Positions 34,944-43,130 of a DNA stretch of 64,000 nt are shown here, in pieces. The DNA lies in the NCBI GenBank assembly GCA_052387905.1, contig JBQTIR010000010.1:124001-188000 (forward strand), read 5' to 3'. Each line of letters begins with the position of its first letter. Within the stretch, counting starts at the first letter, position 1. The notes under the pieces were generated by a model that did no database searches, was not told the origin of the DNA, and saw only the letters and a program-made list of their open reading frames with translations. The translations under genes were made by a program, and so were the position numbers. The DNA is from JBQTII01 sp052387905 (GTDB taxonomy: Bacteria; Actinomycetota; Actinomycetes; Sporichthyales; Sporichthyaceae).

Positions 34944-36335
34944 GTGTCGGCCAGGTCGTCTGAATCAGCTCCAACCGTCGCGGCCGCTGCCGCACGGCCC
35001 GCCAGCGTCACCTCTGAGGTGGACGCGGCCCCGGCCAAGGCGCCGACGAAGGCCGCAGCTACCAAGGCCCCCGCCAAGGTCACCAAAACTGCTGCCGCCA
35101 AGGCTCCAGCGAAGGCTCCGGCGAAGGCCGCTGCCACCAAGACCGCGGAGAAGGCTCCGGCCACCAAGGCGGCGGCGAAGGCTCCGGCGAAGCCCGCCGG
35201 TAAGGCGATGACGCGCAAGGCGGTGCCCGAGACGGCGGCGTCGACCGAGGGTGAGAACGCCGTTGCCTCGGACGCGAAGGCGGTCGCCGCCGCGCAGGCG
35301 GCCGGAACTGCGGTGGGCGCGCCGACAGAGGCCGGCCCTGCGGACTCCGAGGTCGAGGCCGAGGAGTTCGTCCTCTCCGACGACGACGAGGACGACGCGC
35401 CGGCGGCGCAGGTCGTGCAGGCCGGCGCCACCGCCGACCCGGTCAAGGACTACCTCAAGCAGATCGGCAAGGTCCCGCTGCTCAACGCCGAGCAGGAGGT
35501 CGAACTCGCCAAGCGCATCGAGGCCGGGCTGTTCGCCGAGGAGAAGGTCAACAGCGAGGAGAAGCTGACCCCGAAGCTGCTGCGCGAGATGCAGGTCATC
35601 TCCGAGGACGGCCGCCGGGCGAAGAACCACCTCCTGGAGGCCAACCTGCGTCTGGTCGTCTCCCTGGCCAAGCGCTACACCGGCCGCGGCATGTTGTTCC
35701 TGGACCTGATCCAGGAGGGCAACCTGGGCCTGATCCGCGCGGTCGAGAAGTTCGACTACACCAAGGGCTACAAGTTCTCGACCTACGCGACGTGGTGGAT
35801 CCGCCAGGCGATCACCCGCGCGATGGCCGACCAGGCCCGCACCATCCGTATCCCGGTGCACATGGTCGAGGTCATCAACAAGCTCGCCCGGGTGCAGCGC
35901 CAGATGCTCCAGGACCTGGGCCGCGAACCCACCCCGGAGGAGCTGGCCAAGGAACTGGACATGACGCCGGAAAAGGTCGTTGAGGTCCAGAAGTACGGCC
36001 GTGAGCCGATCTCGCTGCACACGCCCCTCGGTGAGGACGGCGACTCGGAGTTCGGTGACCTCATCGAGGACTCCGAGGCGATCGTGCCCGCGGACGCGGT
36101 GTCGTTCACGCTGCTGCAGGAACAGTTGCACTCGGTCCTGGACACCCTCTCCGAGCGCGAGGCCGGCGTGGTCTCGATGCGTTTCGGCCTCACCGATGGC
36201 CAGCCCAAGACCCTGGACGAGATCGGCAAGGTCTACGGCGTCACCCGCGAGCGGATTCGCCAGATCGAGTCCAAGACGATGTCCAAGCTGCGCCACCCCA
36301 GCCGCTCCCAGGTTCTCCGGGACTACCTGGACTAA
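34944..36335 (+). CDS. sigA: Principal RNA polymerase sigma factor (HrdB/SigA)
   Basis: Housekeeping sigma-70 of 463 residues. An Ala/Lys/Pro-rich tandem region (about 20-95) and an acidic stretch (VLSDDDEDDAP, about 140-150) precede conserved region 1.2 (DPVKDYLKQIGKVPLLNAEQE), region 2 with the promoter-melting FSTYATWWIRQAI, region 3, and region 4 ending TRERIRQIESKTMSKLRHP and RDYLD. The C-terminal 310 residues are nearly the Streptomyces HrdB sequence. The GTG at 34944 has GAGAGG six bases upstream; a GTG eight codons earlier is less well placed. Confidence 0.96.
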   Translation: MSARSSESAPTVAAAAARPASVTSEVDAAPAKAPTKAAATKAPAKVTKTAAAKAPAKAPAKAAATKTAEKAPATKAAAKAPAKPAGKAMTRKAVPETAASTEGENAVASDAKAVAAAQAAGTAVGAPTEAGPADSEVEAEEFVLSDDDEDDAPAAQVVQAGATADPVKDYLKQIGKVPLLNAEQEVELAKRIEAGLFAEEKVNSEEKLTPKLLREMQVISEDGRRAKNHLLEANLRLVVSLAKRYTGRGMLFLDLIQEGNLGLIRAVEKFDYTKGYKFSTYATWWIRQAITRAMADQARTIRIPVHMVEVINKLARVQRQMLQDLGREPTPEELAKELDMTPEKVVEVQKYGREPISLHTPLGEDGDSEFGDLIEDSEAIVPADAVSFTLLQEQLHSVLDTLSEREAGVVSMRFGLTDGQPKTLDEIGKVYGVTRERIRQIESKTMSKLRHPSRSQVLRDYLD

Positions 36336-36354
36336 GTGCCGCGCCGCGTGTCGG

Positions 36355-36369
36355 GCGCTGGATCAGCGC
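36355..36369. terminator. Short hairpin between convergent sigA and the ligase gene
   Basis: GCGCTG-gat-CAGCGC, 20 bases after the sigA stop and overlapping the last codons of the minus-strand gene, with a weaker outer GCCGCGC/GCGCGGC pair at 36338 and 36366. No T-run follows on either strand. A possible terminator for sigA. Confidence 0.3.
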
Positions 36370-37856
36370 GGCAGGGGCCAGGTGTGGACCGGCGCCCCGG
36401 TGTGCATGTGCTCCCAGTACTGCCCGGTCATCGCGCGCACCGCCACGCTGCGGTCGAGACCACGAGCCTCGAAGGCGTCCACGGCCGCCAGCTGCCATGA
36501 GGCTCCGTTGACGCCCCGAGCGCAGCGGGCCTCGATGACGGAGAGCACCTCGTCGCGCTCGGCCGCACTCACCCCCCACGCGTCGAGGCCGTCGGCGGCG
36601 ATCGGCAGGAGTTCGGCGCGGATCAGATCGGGCGCGGCCTGCTCTGGACGGCCCGGCCACTGCAGCTGTGCGGCGATGCCGTCGCGCGCGCCGGCCCGGA
36701 AGTTCGCCCACGCGGCGGCATACGGCATCCGCTCCCACACCGGGTGCTCCGCTTCGGCCAGGCCGCGGATCAGACCGACGCAGAACGCGGCGTTGGCGAT
36801 CGTGTCCGCGATCGTCGGTCCCGAGGGCAGCACACGGTTCTCGACCCGCAGGCTCGCCGCACCGTCGAGGACCGCGTAGACCGGCCGGTTCCAGCGGTAG
36901 ATCGTCCCGTTGTGCAGGCACAGCTCGCTCAGCGTGGGAACTTCGCCGGCCGCCAGAGCCGCCAGCGGCTCCTCGTCGTCGCAGATCGGCAGCAGTGCCG
37001 GGAAGTAGCGGACGTTCTCCTCGAACAGCTCGTGCCCGGAGTTGATCCACCGTTCGGAGAACCACACCCGGGGCCGTACGCCCTGCGCGATCAGTTCGAC
37101 CGAGCGGGTGTCGGTGGACTGCTCGAACAGCGGCACCCGGGTTTCGGCCCACAGGCGGCGTCCGAACAGCAACGGTGAGTTCGCACCGACCGCGAGCTGC
37201 ACGCCGGCGATCGCCTGAGCGGCATTCCAGTAGGCGGCGAACTCCCGCGGGCCGGTGTCGACGTGGATCTGTGCGGAGGTGCACGCGGCCTCCGGGGCGA
37301 CGGAATCCGCCACCAACTCCAGCCGTTCCCGGCCCTCGATGGCCACCTGGAACGGTTCCCCGCGCGCGGTGAGGATCTGTTCGTTGAGGGCGGCGTATCG
37401 GGTCCCGTCCGACAACGCGTGTGCGCCGAGGTCCTCAGGGCGCAGGGTCGGCAGGATGCCGATCAGCAACAGCCGGGTGCCCAGGCTCGCGGCGGCGGTG
37501 TCCGCCCGGGTCAAGGCGCCGTGCAGCTCCGCGCTCATGGCGCGCAGGCCCCCCGCGGCCAGATCCCGGGGGGCGGCGTTCACCTCGATGTTGAACCGGC
37601 CCAGTTCGCTCTGCCAACGTGGGTCGTCGATCGCGGTGAGGATCGCATCGTTGTTCATCGACGGATCAAGGTCCGCGTCGATCAGGTTGACTTCGAACTC
37701 GAGGCCGATCCGCGGGTTTGAGCCGCTCGCGGGAGACGGTGCTGCGCAGGCATCGCGCAGGATCTCCTCGAGCGCCTGCAGGCTGCGGCCCAACTTCTCC
37801 CGATATCGACGGCGGTCGTTCGGGGAGAACGTGTCACGCTCGATGTCCTCGCCCAC
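36363..37856 (-). CDS. Glutamate-cysteine ligase family protein (GCS2 type)
   Basis: A 497-residue ATP-dependent carboxylate-amine ligase. The N-terminal IGLEFEVNLID motif (about 50-60) and FNIEVNAAPRDL are the ATP/metal-binding segments of the GCS2 fold; TSAQIHVDTG, NSPLLFGRRLWAETR and SLRVENRVLPSGPT continue the active site. Members join glutamate to cysteine or other amines. In actinomycetes that use mycothiol the product may serve ergothioneine or another route, so the exact substrate is open. It starts with a GTG and converges on sigA. Confidence 0.82.
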   Translation of the reverse strand: MGEDIERDTFSPNDRRRYREKLGRSLQALEEILRDACAAPSPASGSNPRIGLEFEVNLIDADLDPSMNNDAILTAIDDPRWQSELGRFNIEVNAAPRDLAAGGLRAMSAELHGALTRADTAAASLGTRLLLIGILPTLRPEDLGAHALSDGTRYAALNEQILTARGEPFQVAIEGRERLELVADSVAPEAACTSAQIHVDTGPREFAAYWNAAQAIAGVQLAVGANSPLLFGRRLWAETRVPLFEQSTDTRSVELIAQGVRPRVWFSERWINSGHELFEENVRYFPALLPICDDEEPLAALAAGEVPTLSELCLHNGTIYRWNRPVYAVLDGAASLRVENRVLPSGPTIADTIANAAFCVGLIRGLAEAEHPVWERMPYAAAWANFRAGARDGIAAQLQWPGRPEQAAPDLIRAELLPIAADGLDAWGVSAAERDEVLSVIEARCARGVNGASWQLAAVDAFEARGLDRSVAVRAMTGQYWEHMHTGAPVHTWPLPR

Positions 37857-37962
37857 GCCCGGAACCTACCCCCCGCCCAGGCCGCTGACCCGCTTTATCG
37901 GATGCAGGCCGGCGCAGAGGTGCCGTTTCCTGCGCACCACCACAGCACCGGCGCGAATCTTC

Positions 37963-38394
37963 TCAGGCGGCAGGCCCCTCGACGCCGATCATCCAGGGCA
38001 CGCCGAAGCGATCGGTGCACATCCCGAACGCCGGGGACCAGAAGGTCTGGCTCACCGCCATGGTGACCTCGCCGCCGTCGGCGAGGGCGTCGAAGATCCG
38101 CGCCACCTCGGCGGGATCAGCGGCGCTGTAGCTGACGGCCGCGCCCTTCTTCGGCCCGCCGTCCCCGCTCGGGTCGTCGGAGGCCATCAGCAGCCCATCG
38201 CCGACCTTCAGTGCCGCGTGCATGATCAAGTTCTCGCTGCCCGCCGGCATGGCGCCCTCTGGTGCCTGGGCCGCGTCGCCCGCGGGGACCTGCCCCATCG
38301 TCATCAACTCCAGCTCCCCACCGAAGATCTCCTGATAGCGGGTGAACGCCTCGCGGCAGGTGCCGGTGAAGAACAGGTACGCATGAAAGGACAT
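37963..38394 (-). CDS. VOC-superfamily protein, PhnB-like
   Basis: A 143-residue protein with paired beta-alpha-beta units typical of the glyoxalase/bleomycin-resistance fold: MSFHAYLFFTGTCREAFTRYQEIFGGEL at the N-terminus and a C-terminal DRFGVPWMIG. PhnB-like members are mostly uncharacterised; metal ligands are incomplete. The start at 38394 has a GGAG six bases before it; an upstream Met would add 26 residues of no homology. Confidence 0.82.
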   Translation of the reverse strand: MSFHAYLFFTGTCREAFTRYQEIFGGELELMTMGQVPAGDAAQAPEGAMPAGSENLIMHAALKVGDGLLMASDDPSGDGGPKKGAAVSYSAADPAEVARIFDALADGGEVTMAVSQTFWSPAFGMCTDRFGVPWMIGVEGPAA

Positions 38395-38458
38395 CGCAGT
38401 CTCCGCCTGGTGTCGAGGTGGGCCGGTGTGGGCGACGGTACGCGCCGGCGAGGGCACA

Positions 38459-38499
38459 GCAAAGGCCCGCATCCGCGCTTGGCGGATACGGGCCTTTGC
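38459..38499 (-). terminator. Strong Rho-independent-type terminator
   Basis: An 18-base stem with a single mismatch (GCAAAGGCCCGCATCCGC against GCGGATACGGGCCTTTGC) and a short loop, seven bases past the stop of the DUF4394 gene. On the minus strand the stem ends GGGCCTTTGC, giving a short T-run. Confidence 0.75.
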
Positions 38500-38505
38500 G
38501 CTGGC

Positions 38506-39411
38506 TCAGCCCTGGTTGAGCGGGAGGGCGAGGCCGACGATCTCGCCGCGGCCCGCGGCGAACTTGCCCACGTTCTTCAGGCTGCCGTCGAGCAGGTCGA
38601 CGACGAACAGCGTGCTGCGATCGCCGTTGCTCAACGCGGCGTAGGCCACGTTGCGGGTGGATTCGCCGCCGCGCAGGAAGGAGTAGATGTCGAAGCCGGA
38701 CGCTGCTTTCGCGTCACGACCCAGGTTGCCGGTCGGCGCGGTCGCGCCGCCGTTGGCCGGTGACTGGATGACGATGCGGTCCTTGTCGGTGTCCAGGTCG
38801 AACAGCGTGGTGGCGGTGGCGGTCTTGGCCAGCTTGTCGTTGTTCGTGTACGCGGCGCCGGTGATGCCTACGGCGTCCTCGGTCAGCGGGGCCGGCGCAA
38901 CGGCACCTGGGATCGGGCGGGTCAGCGCGCCGTCGACGGTGGTGGCGCCGTCGGCGACGTTGACCCGCAGGTTCTGGCCGGCGTCGCTGACGATCCGCAG
39001 GCGGTCGACGGTGGAGTTGAAGTCGACCCCGAACGAGCTGCCCTTGAGGTCCTCGCTCATCGACGCGACGCGCGTGGCCTGGGCGTTCTTGGAGGACACG
39101 GTGTAGATGCCGCCGGCGTCGCCGATGCCGTAGAGCTTGCCGTTCTCCGGACGGTAGTCGATCCCGATGAGCTTGGTGTCACCGTCGCTGAGCCCGGAGA
39201 CCTTGCCGATGCTCTTGGCAGCGCCCGGATTGTTCACCTTCAGGCACAGCAAGGCGTTGTCCGAGGTCAGCGCGACGGCTTCCAGCCCGCCTCTGGTGTT
39301 GTTGTTGCCACAGTCCTTGGCCTTGGCAGCCGGGGCGGCGGAGGCCGGGATGGCGGTGAGCGCGAGCGCGCCGATGGCGGCTGCTGCGAGCGCGGTGCGT
39401 GCAGGCTTCAT
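38506..39411 (-). CDS. Secreted DUF4394 protein
   Basis: A 301-residue exported protein: a Sec signal peptide with an Ala-rich core ends near IPASAAPA (about residue 26), followed by a DUF4394 domain over the rest (LTSDNALLCLKVNNPG, IGIDYRPENGKLYGIGDAGGIYTV, FGVDFNSTVDRLRIVSDAGQNLRVN). The domain is beta-propeller-like and of unknown function. It stands alone with its own strong terminator. Confidence 0.85.
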   Translation of the reverse strand: MKPARTALAAAAIGALALTAIPASAAPAAKAKDCGNNNTRGGLEAVALTSDNALLCLKVNNPGAAKSIGKVSGLSDGDTKLIGIDYRPENGKLYGIGDAGGIYTVSSKNAQATRVASMSEDLKGSSFGVDFNSTVDRLRIVSDAGQNLRVNVADGATTVDGALTRPIPGAVAPAPLTEDAVGITGAAYTNNDKLAKTATATTLFDLDTDKDRIVIQSPANGGATAPTGNLGRDAKAASGFDIYSFLRGGESTRNVAYAALSNGDRSTLFVVDLLDGSLKNVGKFAAGRGEIVGLALPLNQG

Positions 39412-39586
39412 TGATGTCTCTCCAGGATGCAGGGAACAAATCCGTCCGCTAGTAATACGAAGCTGGCTCGACCTCGGATCCTGCCGAACGGGTGATAGTT
39501 ATCCCCAGGTGGTGGCCTGGCCCCGGCATCGGGGAGCGGCGCCACGGTGCCGAGTAGGCCCCACCGGCAGGTGTACGAACGCGAAC

Positions 39587-39615
39587 GCGGCGGCCACCGG
39601 TGAGGTGACCGCCGC
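39587..39615. terminator. Hairpin downstream of the DUF7455 gene
   Basis: GCGGCGGCCACC - GGTGA - GGTGACCGCCGC, a 12-base stem with one mismatch, 40 bases beyond the minus-strand stop. No clear T-run, so terminator activity is likely but not certain. The rest of 39412-39654 holds nothing I recognise beyond a probable promoter region of the DUF4394 gene. Confidence 0.6.
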
Positions 39616-39654
39616 GTCATCGTGGCGTGCAGGAGCCGTCGAGCGGCCCTACGG

Positions 39655-39885
39655 CTAGCGCTCCTCGTCGGCCGCGCGGGCCGGCGTGGCGACGAGTTCG
39701 CCCGACTGGTCGTGGAACTCCGCGGCGATCGCCCGCAGCTTGTCCTCGTAGGCACGCCCGTGGTGGGCACAGAACAGCAGGTCGGAGCCGCCGTCGAGGA
39801 CGACGCGAATGTAGGCCTGGGCTCCGCACCGGTCACACCGGTCGGTGGCGGTCAGGGCGGTGGTCGTGGCGAGCATTGTGGTCAC
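39655..39885 (-). CDS. Small zinc-ribbon-like protein (DUF7455)
   Basis: A 76-residue actinobacterial protein with CDRCGAQAYIRVVL and LLFCAHHGRAYEDKL, giving a Cys-x2-Cys ... Cys-x2-His metal site. The GTG start is supported by GAGG five bases upstream. Homologues sit near the principal sigma factor and parE in many actinomycetes, and its place between them here is the same. Function unknown. Confidence 0.85.
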   Translation of the reverse strand: MTTMLATTTALTATDRCDRCGAQAYIRVVLDGGSDLLFCAHHGRAYEDKLRAIAAEFHDQSGELVATPARAADEER

Positions 39886-40270
39886 GGTCGCCTCATCTCG
39901 TCGAGGTGGTTCACATGTCGTCTGCGCTTGTAGTGAGCTGACTGCCTAGTGAACAAGCCGGCGATGCTGTTTCGTTCCCGCAGGCTCACCGTACCCGGTG
40001 TGTTCCTGCAGACATCCACGCCTTGATCACATCTCGCCAACTCTTGTACGAGCTGGTGTCTTGCCGTGACCTACCCGAAAGGCGCTGGTAGCACCTTGCG
40101 TATAGGTATTTCGCTGCCGTGTCCTCGTTGGACTGTTCACCTAGTGTCCAGGTTCCCTCGAACTTCGAAATCGGCCGTTCGCCCGGGGCGGATCAGTCGG
40201 AAGGACGATGCCAGATGAGGCGCGGCGCGCCGGGATCGGCGCGCCCATCCGGGCTAGGTAGCCTGCAGGT
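39886..40270. other. 385-base divergent intergenic region between DUF7455 and parE
   Basis: No gene is visible. It must hold the promoters of both neighbours. A perfect inverted repeat GGCGCGCCG-ggat-CGGCGCGCC lies at 40224-40245, directly followed by TAGGTA (40255-40260), a -10 candidate 10 bases before the parE GTG, which would give an almost leaderless message with the hairpin covering the -35 area. TATAGG near 40105 and TAGTGT near 40144 are other possible -10 boxes. A TCGAACTTCGAA motif (40158-40169) is not spaced as a LexA box. Confidence 0.5.
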
Positions 40271-42361
40271 GTGACAGCCCAGACCACCGCGATGCGTGAC
40301 ACGTCAGGCGCGGGTTACACCGCGCGGCATCTGCTGGTGCTGGAGGGGCTGGAGGCAGTTCGCAAGCGCCCGGGCATGTACATCGGGTCCACCGACAGCC
40401 GCGGACTCATGCATTGCGTGTGGGAGATCATCGACAACTCGGTCGATGAGGCCCTACCGGGGTATGCCAGCACAATCGCGGTCACGTTGCATGCGGACGG
40501 GTCCGTCGAGGTCGGCGACGACGGCCGTGGGATCCCGGTGGACGCCGAACGCAAGACCGGGCTGTCCGGGGTCGAGGTCGTGATGACCAAACTGCACGCC
40601 GGCGGGAAGTTCGGGGGCGGCTCCTACGCGGCCACCGGCGGCCTGCACGGGGTCGGCGCCTCGGTGGTCAACGCGCTCTCGGCGCGGCTGGACGTCGCGG
40701 TGGACCGCGAAGGCGCCACTCACACGATCAGCTTTCAGCGCGGGACGCCGGGCAGCTTCGCCGGCGAGGGGCCGACGGCGGCTTTCACCCCGGTCTCCGG
40801 GCTCACCAAGAGCCGCCGAGTGGCCAAGAAGGTCACCGGGACCCGGACGCGGTTCTGGCCCGACCGGCAGATCTTCACCGCAGACGCCGCGCTGAGCCTC
40901 GTCGAGCTGCATGCCCGGGCACGCCAGACCGCCTTCCTGGTGCCGGGACTGCGCATCGTGGTGACCGACGCCCGGACAGCCCCGGCGTCCACCGAGACCT
41001 TCCAGTTCGCCGGGGGGGTCGCGGAGTTCGTGGAGTTTCTCGCCCCGGACCCCGCGATCGCCGATCTGCTGCGGATCACCGGCTCCGACACCTTCACCGA
41101 GACCGTCCCGGTGCACGACGAGGCCGGGCACACCATGGTGTCCACCGAGGTCACCCGCGACCTGGGCGTCGACATCGCCCTGCGTTGGGGATCTCAGTAC
41201 GACACTGTGGTGCGCTCCTTCGTCAACATCATCGCCACGCCCAAGGGCGGCACCCACGTCGCCGGTTTCGAGCGCGCGATGGTCAAGACGGTCACCGATG
41301 CCGCGCGGGCGGCGAAGTTGCTCAAGGCAGCCGACGAGACCCTTACCAAGGAAGATGTGCTGGAGGGCCTGACCGCGGTCGTCACCGTGCGGCTCGCGGA
41401 GCCGCAGTTCGAGGGCCAGACCAAGGAAATCCTCGGGACCTCGGCGGTGTCCCGGATCGTGGCCAAGATCGTCGAACGGGAACTGCGGGCGTTCCTGGGC
41501 AGCACCAAGCGGGCCGAGAAGGCTGCCGCCCGGGCGATCCTGGAGAAGGTCGTCTCGGCGGCGCGAACCCGGGTAGCTGCCCGCCAGCACAAGGAGAACC
41601 AGCGCCGCAAGAACGCCCTGGAGACCTCGTCGCTGCCGGCCAAGCTGGCGGACTGCCGCAGTGAGGACGTTGACCGCAGCGAGCTGTTCATCGTGGAGGG
41701 GGACTCGGCGCTCGGCACCGCCAAAATGGCGCGCAACTCCGAGTACCAGGCTCTACTGCCGATCCGCGGCAAGATCCTCAACGTCCAGAAGTCCTCGCTC
41801 GGGGACATGCTCAAGAACACCGAGTGCGCCGCGATCATCCAGGTGGTCGGCGCAGGATCGGGGCGCACCTTCGACCTCGATGCCGCGCGCTACGGGAAAA
41901 TCGTGCTGATGACCGACGCCGACGTCGACGGCGCCCACATCCGGTGCCTGCTGCTCACCCTGATCCACCGTTACATGCGCCCGCTGGTGGATGCCGGCCG
42001 CGTCTACGCCGCGATGCCTCCGCTGCACAGGATCGACGTGATCAACCCGGGCAAGAAGGCCAACGAGACGATCTACACCTACAACGACGAGCAGATGCGC
42101 ACCACGCTTGCAGAGCTGCGGCGCAAGGGCCGCAGTGTGAAGGAACCGCAGCGCTACAAGGGCCTGGGCGAGATGGACCACGCCCAGCTCAAGGAGACGA
42201 CGATGAACCCGGCCTCGCGGACCCTGCGCCGGATCACCGCCGGTGACCTCGCTGAGGCCGAAGGGATCTTCGATCTGCTGATGGGCAATGACGTCGCTCC
42301 CCGCAAGGAGTTCATCGTCTCCTCGGCGGCCACCCTCGATCGCTCCCGTATCGATACCTGA
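40271..42361 (+). CDS. parE: Type II topoisomerase subunit B (topoisomerase IV ParE)
   Basis: ATPase subunit of topoisomerase IV, 696 residues from a GTG. GHKL ATPase motifs: EIIDNSVDEALPGYA (about 53-66), DDGRGIPVD, and GGLHGVGASVVNAL. A transducer region follows, then the TOPRIM domain with FIVEGDSALGTAKMAR (about 475) and DADVDGAHIRCLLLTL, and C-terminal YKGLGEMD. It is placed as parE, not gyrB, because it lies downstream of sigA and near parC as in Streptomyces, and it lacks the dnaA-recF context of gyrB. Confidence 0.92.
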   Translation: MTAQTTAMRDTSGAGYTARHLLVLEGLEAVRKRPGMYIGSTDSRGLMHCVWEIIDNSVDEALPGYASTIAVTLHADGSVEVGDDGRGIPVDAERKTGLSGVEVVMTKLHAGGKFGGGSYAATGGLHGVGASVVNALSARLDVAVDREGATHTISFQRGTPGSFAGEGPTAAFTPVSGLTKSRRVAKKVTGTRTRFWPDRQIFTADAALSLVELHARARQTAFLVPGLRIVVTDARTAPASTETFQFAGGVAEFVEFLAPDPAIADLLRITGSDTFTETVPVHDEAGHTMVSTEVTRDLGVDIALRWGSQYDTVVRSFVNIIATPKGGTHVAGFERAMVKTVTDAARAAKLLKAADETLTKEDVLEGLTAVVTVRLAEPQFEGQTKEILGTSAVSRIVAKIVERELRAFLGSTKRAEKAAARAILEKVVSAARTRVAARQHKENQRRKNALETSSLPAKLADCRSEDVDRSELFIVEGDSALGTAKMARNSEYQALLPIRGKILNVQKSSLGDMLKNTECAAIIQVVGAGSGRTFDLDAARYGKIVLMTDADVDGAHIRCLLLTLIHRYMRPLVDAGRVYAAMPPLHRIDVINPGKKANETIYTYNDEQMRTTLAELRRKGRSVKEPQRYKGLGEMDHAQLKETTMNPASRTLRRITAGDLAEAEGIFDLLMGNDVAPRKEFIVSSAATLDRSRIDT

Positions 42362-42371
42362 GACCTCGGCG

Positions 42372-42377
42372 TAGGGT
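42372..42377 (+). promoter_or_regulatory. Candidate -10 box of sodC
   Basis: TAGGGT, 11 bases after the parE stop and 28 bases before the sodC start. No convincing -35 hexamer is found 16-18 bases upstream. A weak call. Confidence 0.25.
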
Positions 42378-42404
42378 TTCCCTCCCAGAGTCAAGGAGGC
42401 GGTC

Positions 42405-43031
42405 ATGAAGCGCTCGGTTGTCCTTGGTGCAGCGTTGCTGCTGACGTTGGGTGCCTGCGGGTCCGACGATGACGAGGTCGAGCTCAGTGTGGCGGGACAG
42501 GATCCGACCCCGGCGCCAGGTGCGAGCGCGACCCTGCAGGACCCGGCGGGCGCGACCGTCGGCACCATCACCTTCACCGACGAAGGCGGTCGCACAGTGA
42601 TCGTCACCGACCTGGTGGGCGCCGAGGGGGTCAACGGCGGGTACCACGCCTTCCACCTGCATGCCAACGACCTACCCGATGCCGGCGAGGGCTGCCAGGC
42701 CGACCCGGCGGCGCCGCCCGCCACCTGGTTCCAATCGGTGGACGGGCACTGGAACTCCGGCTCGGGCACTCACGGCTCCCACACCGGGGACCTGCCCTCG
42801 GTGTTCGCGATGGCGGACGGCACCGCGAAGGCGCGCTTCACCACCGACGCGTTCACCGTCGAGCAGGCCAAGGGTAAGGGCGTCATCCTGCACGCCGGAC
42901 CGGACAACTACGGCAACGTCCCGGTAGGTACCGGCGAGGATCAGTACACGGCCAATGGGGCACTCGCGACCGAGAGGACCGCCAAGACCGGCAACGCCGG
43001 TGACCGCATCGCCTGCGGAGTTATTTCCTGA
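42405..43031 (+). CDS. sodC: Cu/Zn superoxide dismutase, lipoprotein
   Basis: Extracytoplasmic superoxide dismutase of 208 residues. A lipobox LTLGAC places the lipidated Cys at about residue 19. Metal-site residues typical of SodC are visible: HAFHLHA (two Cu ligands), GHWNSGSGTHGSHTGDLPS (bridging and Zn His, Zn Asp) and ILHAGPDNYGN (last Cu His); two Cys (about 100 and 206) could form the structural disulfide. A strong ribosome site (AAGGAGG) lies six bases before the ATG. It sits between parE and parC. Confidence 0.92.
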   Translation: MKRSVVLGAALLLTLGACGSDDDEVELSVAGQDPTPAPGASATLQDPAGATVGTITFTDEGGRTVIVTDLVGAEGVNGGYHAFHLHANDLPDAGEGCQADPAAPPATWFQSVDGHWNSGSGTHGSHTGDLPSVFAMADGTAKARFTTDAFTVEQAKGKGVILHAGPDNYGNVPVGTGEDQYTANGALATERTAKTGNAGDRIACGVIS

Positions 43032-43056
43032 CGTAGCCTCAGATAAGTGCCACCGC

Positions 43057-43129
43057 GGCATGCATGCCTTGCTGGCCGCGACACGCCGAGGTGCGTGCGG
43101 CGTGTCGCGCGACTTTGGGCATGCATGCC
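43057..43129. repeat. Family B 73-bp element, copy B3
   Basis: GGCATGCATGCC at both ends (43057-43068 and 43118-43129), inner arms GCGACACGCCG (43078-43088) and CGGCGTGTCGC (43098-43108), 9-base spacers and loop. It lies between convergent sodC and the epoxide hydrolase, whose stop codon is one base away. Confidence 0.9.
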
Positions 43130-43130
43130 G

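Noticed and set aside
40158..40169. TCGAACTTCGAA motif upstream of parE as a second LexA box
   Set aside because: The half-sites lack the required four-base spacer (TCGAAC-N4-GTTCGA).
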